Shown here piece by piece: positions 57,615 through 64,000 of a stretch of 64,000 bases of DNA. The notes below the pieces were generated by a model. The model ran no database searches and had not been told where the DNA came from. It saw only the letters and a program-made list of their open reading frames with translations. A program made the position numbers and the translations under genes. Within the stretch, counting starts at the first letter, position 1. Every line of letters begins with the position of its first letter. This DNA is from Diaporthe sp. PMI_573 (Eukaryota; Ascomycota; Sordariomycetes; Diaporthales; Diaporthaceae): positions 186,001 through 250,000 of the forward strand of contig JAJTUP010000019.1 in the NCBI GenBank assembly GCA_021399435.1. Reading direction: 5' to 3'.

Positions 57615-59373
57615 TGTGAAACCCAGGGAGAACACCAGCCTGGCCGGAAGGGCACCATCGCTTTAAGCATATCTGAACACGCGAGTCCGGCCTGGGTAAG
57701 CCAGCTCCAGTGGGGGCAGGATTGACAGTGCTGGACCACCAAGACCTGAGTATTCTCCACCACGATCCTCATGAGATGGGGGGGTCCCCTGCACCAATAC
57801 CTCCGGCCTGTCTTGGCTCCCCTTTTCGGATACGAAGGATCTTATCAGATTGATCAGATAACAGACACCGCCGCGCCATCAGCTCGCTTCCCCGTTCGGG
57901 CCGGAGCTTTGGTCGGCCAGGACTCTGCTTCTTCCGGTGGCGCCATTTTTTATTCTGCTAGGGACTGCGATCGTCATTGCACATCTGAGCTCCGGATCGG
58001 CTGGCTCTTGAACTCCGATTCGACAAGAACGCTCGTCCAAGAGTCTTTAGTCCGAGGCCGCAATTCTAGGCAGCAAGTCATCTGCTGGCACGTGTAAGTT
58101 ATATGTAAGTGAAAACTTGAATGCCCAGAAATTACTCACATTATCCACAGGTATTCTAGCGTCTAGACTACTCAGACTGGGATTCCTGCACATACAAGAG
58201 CAAGTACAACCGCGAAGCATGATAGCTAATCATTGTCGAGTTCAATGAGCATCCACGATTAATAAATCATCTTTCCTTCAAATATTCGATTGACCGAATG
58301 AGTACATGTAATTCATGATTGTGGGAAAGAACCTGATTCTCCAATGATTCTTTTCTAGGTGTCCCCATTCTTGCTTGAAGCGGTGATTGAACATGCAAGC
58401 GCCACAATCCAATATTAGTTACAATGTCCGTTTATGAGACATAGACACGCGGCTAAACAAATTAGCCCCCAGGTTTCGTAATTCTTGACGTGGAGATGCA
58501 ACCACCAAGCCTTAATTCCAAAACCAGGTCAGTCTACACTATTAGTGAGCCGCTTTCTGCCCGCCACCAGGGAAATGGCTCATGGGCATCCCTGCCGCCT
58601 GTCGTTTCTTAGGAGAATGCAAACTGTTGCATAGAGCACTAAAAGCTTACGAATATTCAATAAATTGTGGGTAAAGGGATTACCATTGGACAATGAGATC
58701 ATGAGACCATGATTTGTGCAACATCATAGACTCCGGACCCGAATGGAGTAGCCAGTCCTGAGGTGGCAAATGGGGTGAGAAAGCTCTCTAAAGGCCTACC
58801 GGACAAAGTTCATCGAAGCCGCACATTGAGTTCGTGTGATCTATTTGTGTCGCCCTACGGATATAAATAAGAACAAATGTGCAATCGGGTAAGCTGACAT
58901 GCATAGTCGCGGCCCTGGTACATCATGATGAAGCAACTAACGCAGGAGCTCGGCATCTCGTTGGTCGTTCAGTAATGGCGCCAAGCCATTCGTCCTCAGG
59001 CTTCGGGGTTGTGTCACCATGAGGTCAGCTTTCGGAAACAAAGGCACGTGTCTGCAGAGGTTAATCCCGGGCAAATCTCATTCACGGGCGATGTTATTCG
59101 AGGGCAACATGTAGGGATCAAACCGACTGGCTTTTGCGCCCATCTGTATTTATGGACTGCATCCGTACTCAGCCGTGAAATGGTATGTACACATCAGCCT
59201 TCCATTATAAGGACGTTGTAAGCTTGCACTGTACTTGTGATGTTCGAGCATTGATTTAAGGTCTTACGGTTTCCTAAGACATACGTTTCCTTTCGACTCA
59301 GCTTTTTGATTCTCATCTCCAAGTTTACTACACGATAGATCCATATCTAGGTATCATCATTAGAATTTTCAAC
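57615..59373. other. Intergenic region
   Basis: 1.8 kb with no supported gene. The left end contains the tandem GATA sites; the rest is fairly A+T-rich with only short frames. Confidence 0.5.
57842..57861. promoter_or_regulatory. Inverted pair of SreA-type GATA sites
   Basis: TTATCAGAT (57842-57850) and ATCAGATAA (57853-57861) are two exact ATCWGATAA matches in opposite orientation, separated by two bases. They lie about 230 bp upstream of the AIF-like start. Overlapping inverted sites suit a two-finger GATA protein such as SreA. Confidence 0.75.
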
Positions 59374-60099
59374 ATGCATCTGTTCACTCCTTTACTCGTC
59401 ATTATCGCCCTGGCAAGTCCATACTTCACCACCGCCAAAATAGTAGTCATCAAGTCCACCGCCGAAGCACCGTTCTTTGACCCAACAAACACCACCGCCG
59501 ACGTCGGAGACATCCTTGAGTTCCACTTCAAAGCCCACAACCGAAGCATAGTCAGGGGCGACTATGACAGGCCCTGCGAGCCGGCTGCAACGGGAGGATT
59601 CTATTCGGGTTTCTTCGTACAAGAGGACTCCACCACAGAGAATGTAAGACCGAATGAACCCGCCCACTGCCGCTGGATCCATCTTGGGACAGCAAGGACT
59701 GGCATTAACCCTCTTCTTCACCACCTGTAGTCAACAGTCTTCCGCGTCACCGTGAACGACACAGACCCGATCATCTACTACTGCTCGCAAAACGCCCCCG
59801 AGTTCGGGAACCACTGCAAGGACAATGGAATGGCAGGAGTGGTCAACGAGCCCGACGTGTCCAGGCTCCAGGAGTACAGGGACGCGGCTGCCTCAGTGGA
59901 TACCAGCGTCACGCCCGACTCTGAACCATTCGGGGGCGTCTTTGCCGAGAACCCAGATGCTGCCGCCGTGAGTGGGACTGCTTCGGGAAGCTCGCCGGCT
60001 GCGACGTCAACAAGTGCGGCGGCTGGGGGCTGGTACTATATGAAGAGCCAGACTTGTTGGGTTTTTTCTGTTACGATGGCTATCTTTATTGCCATGTAA
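59374..60099 (+). CDS. GPI-type extracellular cupredoxin
   Basis: Exons are 59374-59643 and 59731-60099 (GTAAGA, branch TTAAC, TGTAG), giving 212 aa. The signal peptide is MHLFTPLLVIIALASPYFTTA. A single plastocyanin-like domain follows: DVGDILEFHFKAHNRSIVR supplies the first copper His, and YYCSQNAPEFGNHCKDNGMAG supplies Cys, His and Met. A Ser/Ala/Gly-rich spacer and a hydrophobic C-terminus (CWVFSVTMAIFIAM) suggest GPI anchoring at the cell surface. This family is often annotated as extracellular serine-rich protein. Function is unproven; all four type-1 copper ligands appear present. Confidence 0.87.
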
Positions 60100-61350
60100 G
60101 GGAGCTGTGACCCTCAGCATTCCACACGAGTTCATTTCGGGTTTATGATTAAAAGATGGACTTGAGGGGCATAGATGTGTACTATAGTATAAGTCGAAAC
60201 ATTTTACTGTACCTATATAAGTAAGAAATGGCGAAGTCCTCATGAAAAAGTGGCAGAAGGCTATGCCAGTGTCGATCTGACTGGATTCCTGCCTCTGTTG
60301 CACGCGAAAGGACGATATTGAGCCATCATTTGTCACAATGCTGATAATTCAACTCATCTTGCTCATTTTTCCACGTCTTGTATGTCGCTATGGTGTCTTT
60401 TATCGATCACACTAGAATGTCATTCTTCGAGGGTTCGTCTTTTTAGCACGTAGGTGGTCTTTAAAACAGCCCAGCTCGGGTTTCAAACGGTGTAGACTAC
60501 AGTTGATCTCAGATCAATCCGGGAGAGCTCAATTATCTCGAAGAACATTTATAAAAAGAAGTTTCAAAGTATCAGCATTTCTTGCGGGTTATTGAAACTA
60601 TTCGCGTGGCCCGACCTACTGATGGCCAAAGCTATGCCCAAGATACCACAGCGAGACATTGGGCCAGCAGTCAAAGAGTGATTGGGGGTAAACACCAAAC
60701 TTGACTTGGCAAACCTTGAAATAGCTACAAATTGGGCGGTTTCGGACCAAAGAAAAGGGGGGGGGCTGAAATTCATGGCAGTTCACAATATAACTGAAGA
60801 GTGGTGAATGGCATCTCATCCCTGAAAGAATCGCATTAGCTAATTGGAAAGCACATAAGGATTTCTGGTTGTCTGGCAAGGATCTGTGATATATCCCGTA
60901 GGACAGCCAGGGCTTTAAACCTCCAATACTGACACGAGATATCCGGCCCGCTGAGATTTGCTGGTCCCCCACTGACCTTCATCCCTGCAGCCCCCCGGGT
61001 GCCACAACCGTAGAGAAATATTCTTTTGTAACAGAGAAATAAGACACAAGACACCATTGATGGCGGACAATAGACAATCAGACGGTAGCGCAAGTTTGAG
61101 TCTCCAACCCTACGGTATTCCATACAGAAGATCGGACTTTTTCTTCTTCGGCACGGAAGTTGGCTTCGTAACCCCACCAGAACTCTTGCTGCCTTTTTTT
61201 GTGCTCGATCGAGGGTCCCTAGAGCTTCGTGGCAGGCGCTTGCCATCTGAGGCGGTTGTAGGTGGCTTGGGCTTGCTACTATCAGGTGGCGGTGTGCCAT
61301 TCGCACCTGTCTCGGTTCAGGGATTGGTCGGCCCGGTTGGAGGAGGAAAA
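60100..61350. other. Intergenic region
   Basis: No supported gene. A G8 run is near 60755. The stretch separates the cupredoxin gene from the 3' end of the carbonic anhydrase gene. Confidence 0.5.
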
Positions 61351-62119
61351 CTAACCGCGCTTGGTGACACCACCTCTTCTTCCGCTTTTTTTCCCCTTGT
61401 CGACGGGGTCATCGCCATTTGGCTGGGTCCCCGGTATCGGGTTCTGTGACGGAGGGAGTCGAGGCCGTACTTTCTCGAGCTTCCCGGTCTCCGGGTCATA
61501 GACGAAGCCGTGGATGATAATGTCCCTGTCTGGCTTCGTCGGGTCCTGTGCGCGGATGGCCGGGTGGTTCTGAACGTACCACCAGTCTTTTCGAACGGCG
61601 TCATGGGGGTCCTTGAAATCGTACCATGGCATGTCAATTATCGAAGAGGCACCGGGGCATGCTATGCTCCCTGGGTACAGTAGTTGGAAGATGGGCTTGT
61701 CCTGCGAATTGAGGAAGGACATTCCGCAACCCTTGTGTTTGATGATGAAAACCTCCTTCACCGCCAGGAAATGCGTGGATATGATGATGTCCCGAAGGGC
61801 AGCTACGCAACTTCCCCCGGCATTGCGAATCACATGTGCTTCGCCAAGGTCGATCCCAAAAGCCGCTGCCGGATCGATACGGGCGTCGATACACGTAACT
61901 TGGCAGAACAAAAGTCGAAGTCAGCTTATGCAGCGTAGTAGTAGGGCAGATCAGGCGGAGTTGCGGAAGATGAATGGCTGGCAGAGGCGTACCGATCAGA
62001 TAACTTTTCGAAGGAGGAAGATCCAGCTTTCCCAGGTCCTCGGGGCGCGAGGCAGCATATTCGCTATTGGCTGCTAGCATCGCCTTGCGATTATCGCTTT
62101 TAGCCTTCAATGGAGCCAT
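61351..62119 (-). CDS. Beta-class carbonic anhydrase
   Basis: Minus-strand exons are 62119-61993 and 61898-61351; the intron has GTACGC…CCAAG and joins …KSYLI-V-TCIDARIDP. The protein is 224 aa and interconverts CO2 and bicarbonate. Zinc ligands are visible: Cys with its Asp/Arg dyad in TCIDARIDP and the His/Cys pair in IIKHKGCGM. LGEAHVIRNAGG is the core family motif. After the usual end of the domain (HGFVYDPETGKLEKV) there are 38 extra residues rich in Pro, Gly and Lys, ending VTKRG, which most fungal enzymes lack. This tail could be genuine or follow from an unspliced 3' intron. No targeting signal is evident. Confidence 0.88.
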
Positions 62120-63692
62120 TGTAAAGGGAGACCAGGTCGTGGGTCTTTTACGAGTTATGACTTATATTCTGTGTGGTTACGAAACTACTAGAAGCATCTT
62201 CTTACAGACAGGAACTCGAATCGTAAATAGTTGAAATGAAATGCATTTGTGAAGTGGATGTTCTCTGTGGTCTTTGTTTACGGTATGGCTTCGACAGGAA
62301 TATACGCAAACGGCGAGCGCGTAACAAAGCACGGCGTGAGTCCAAATTCGCCGGTGATGTTGAAGTTGTCTTAAACCAGTGTCAAATTTCAGAGTACGCT
62401 GGTAGATATTATCTATTTTAAGGTGTCTCATTTCTTGTTTTTGTCTCATGTGTGATCTCGACTCGATCAACCAAGCTCCTTTGTATCGGAACCGTGCTCA
62501 TCGTCTCTAGCACGCAATAGGAATTCTTCTCGAGCATATAACTTGTTGGATCAATTGTTTGAAAAAACAGGAACATTGATAGGACTCTTGGATTCAATGT
62601 TCGATTATGGAGACAAGTCGTGGTAATTAATCTAGCGTAACCAGACGGCGGTATCCTGGCGGCTGTCGTACTACCGTCGATCCCAACCACCCTTCTCAAA
62701 GTGGCGAAATTTCAATTGCAACTGCCAAATTTGCTGGGGATATACTATATGATAGCAGAGGGCGTTTATTGCGGACACAGATAAGTCCTTTGTAACTTAC
62801 TCAACACGCTACTCTTGTCAGCTGACGCCGGAATTGGGTGTCACCGATGCAGCGGATTACCTAACGGGCAATTGGTTCTTTGGAAAGCAAGACTGATGTT
62901 TTGGGTCACTCTTGTCACAAATTGCAGGCAGCTTCGATTACATCGCCTTTAGTGAAGGCAAAAGTGCGCATTAATGCTTACAGGAGCGAGCCAGCACTGT
63001 CCACACTCAGGGGCCCAGGCTAGATTCTCCATGGCTTGTGGCTGTGGCGAGTAGCTTGGGTCACATCGCCAGCGCCGGAGCCAATGTCAAAGTTAGAACT
63101 CAACTTCGAACTCTTAAATACGAGGGTTGTGTTGCTAGTGAGCCGCTCCGTCGGAGTGTTAGATATTGTCCGTTTGATTTCCTAAACTTCGCGGTACTGC
63201 ATACACATCTGGTCAGAAAATGTATTTTCAGCGATTCATGCTGTTTCACGCATCCATGCAGGGCTGGCCCTAGGTAGCCGAGACATATTAATAGTAAATT
63301 AGAGTTTTCGAGGACGGCAGCCAGTCAAAAAGGGGCAGTTCGTAATACGAATAAACTCCTGTACATGTCCTTCTTGTTTATCATGCCCTTGTTTAAAATT
63401 ATACGCCGGGGGCTTTGCCATGCCTTAGGGGTAACGGCTCGGCCGAGGGTGAAGTCTGTTCCTTGAAGATAAATGCCAATTGCGACCTGGAAACGTCGAA
63501 GCTTGCGTTGACGACAAAACAACAGTCTGGCCCATCCAGTCTCTAGATGATTTCTGCCCCTCACTCTGTAAAGTCACATGTTCTGAAATACCATTCCTAC
63601 TTAGAAATTCGTTCAAGTACAGAGGCTGCAGCCTACCCACAGAGAGTCAACCGGAGTTTGAGCATACCGCAGTATCACAACAGCCTCGTGTC
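62120..63692. other. Intergenic region
   Basis: 1.6 kb with only short frames. No gene or recognised site was found. The right end should contain the promoter of the peroxygenase gene. Confidence 0.5.
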
Positions 63693-64000
63693 ATGGCTTG
63701 CTTTCTCACCTGCCTCCTAGGCGCCTCCGTAGCGACGGCCTACCCTTCACTCACTATGAGACAAGCAGGCGCACCAGATAACACAAATGCCTTTATCGCA
63801 CCCAGTGAGATTGATGATTCCATACGCGGACCCTGCCCAGGCCTCAACATTCTCGCCAACCACGGCTACATCCCCCGCAACGGGCGCAACATATCCGCCG
63901 GCGCCGCCATCGAAGCGCAGATGACCGCGTTCAACTTTGACCAGGCGAGCGCGGCGAGCCCTATAGCAGGGGCCCTGTCTGTGTCCACGACGGGCTACAG
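63693..64000 (+). CDS. Heme-thiolate peroxygenase (chloroperoxidase family), 5' end
   Basis: The gene starts at ATG 63693 and runs out of the window. The product begins with a signal peptide (MACFLTCLLGASVATAYPS). The family hallmark RGPCPGLNILANHGYIPRNG follows at about residues 47-66; the Cys of PCP is the heme ligand in chloroperoxidases and unspecific peroxygenases (PF01328-type). The next segment, GAAIEAQMTAFNFD, fits the family. These secreted enzymes use H2O2 for oxygenation or halogenation. The distal Glu and the rest of the protein are not visible, so subtype cannot be set. Confidence 0.88.
   Translation, partial: MACFLTCLLGASVATAYPSLTMRQAGAPDNTNAFIAPSEIDDSIRGPCPGLNILANHGYIPRNGRNISAGAAIEAQMTAFNFDQASAASPIAGALSVSTTGY

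Noticed and set aside
61995..62003. ATCAGATAA match in the carbonic anhydrase gene
   Set aside because: It lies inside coding exon 1, and about one chance match is expected per 64 kb, so I did not count it with the siderophore sites.
1..64000. CRISPR arrays, operons or phage modules
   Set aside because: No spaced repeats or bacterial-style gene packing exist; the window is clearly fungal nuclear DNA.

Overview
This window is nuclear DNA of a filamentous ascomycete (Pezizomycotina, most likely Sordariomycetes). Supporting signs are genes with 55-260 nt GT-AG introns and CTRAC-type branch sites, Zn2Cys6-type regulators, a PTH11-like rhodopsin-domain protein, a SidI/SidF-type siderophore pair, pogo/Fot1 transposons and RIP-like mutation. 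No prokaryotic operons, CRISPR arrays or tRNAs were seen. Exon coordinates were derived by matching reading frames with splice signals; no transcript or database evidence was available.

Layout: 0-4 kb holds the 3' end of an amidohydrolase gene, a mutated pogo/Fot1-type transposon (925-2774) and a small unknown gene. 6-8.6 kb encodes an unusual protein: a STAND-type fungal N-terminal domain joined to a degenerate, apparently GTPase-dead Rho domain. 11-21 kb is a P450 neighbourhood with a Zn-cluster-less transcription factor, an NADPH-P450 reductase paralogue, a Zn2Cys6 regulator whose zinc cluster is assembled from tiny exons, and a cytochrome P450. 21-30 kb is mostly housekeeping: CDC40/PRP17, ERV14, MAP1 and BNA4.

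30-49.3 kb is a degraded, transposon-visited stretch. It holds an unresolved minus-strand gene with an in-frame stop, a GNAT acetyltransferase gene split by a 1.1-kb TRIM-like LTR element, a frameshifted Rds1-like ferritin gene, an intact copy of the pogo/Fot1 element (39564-41413), an intact rhodopsin-domain gene, a gene broken by an 11-bp duplication, and an A+T-rich remnant.

50.7-57.9 kb looks like an iron-regulated siderophore mini-cluster. A SidI-like acyl-CoA ligase and a SidF-like hydroxyornithine acyltransferase both end in peroxisomal PTS1-type tripeptides. They sit beside an AIF-like flavoprotein, and the intergenic regions carry six exact matches to ATCWGATAA, the binding sequence of SreA-type GATA repressors. 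The right end holds a GPI-type cupredoxin, a beta-carbonic anhydrase and the start of a heme-thiolate peroxygenase.
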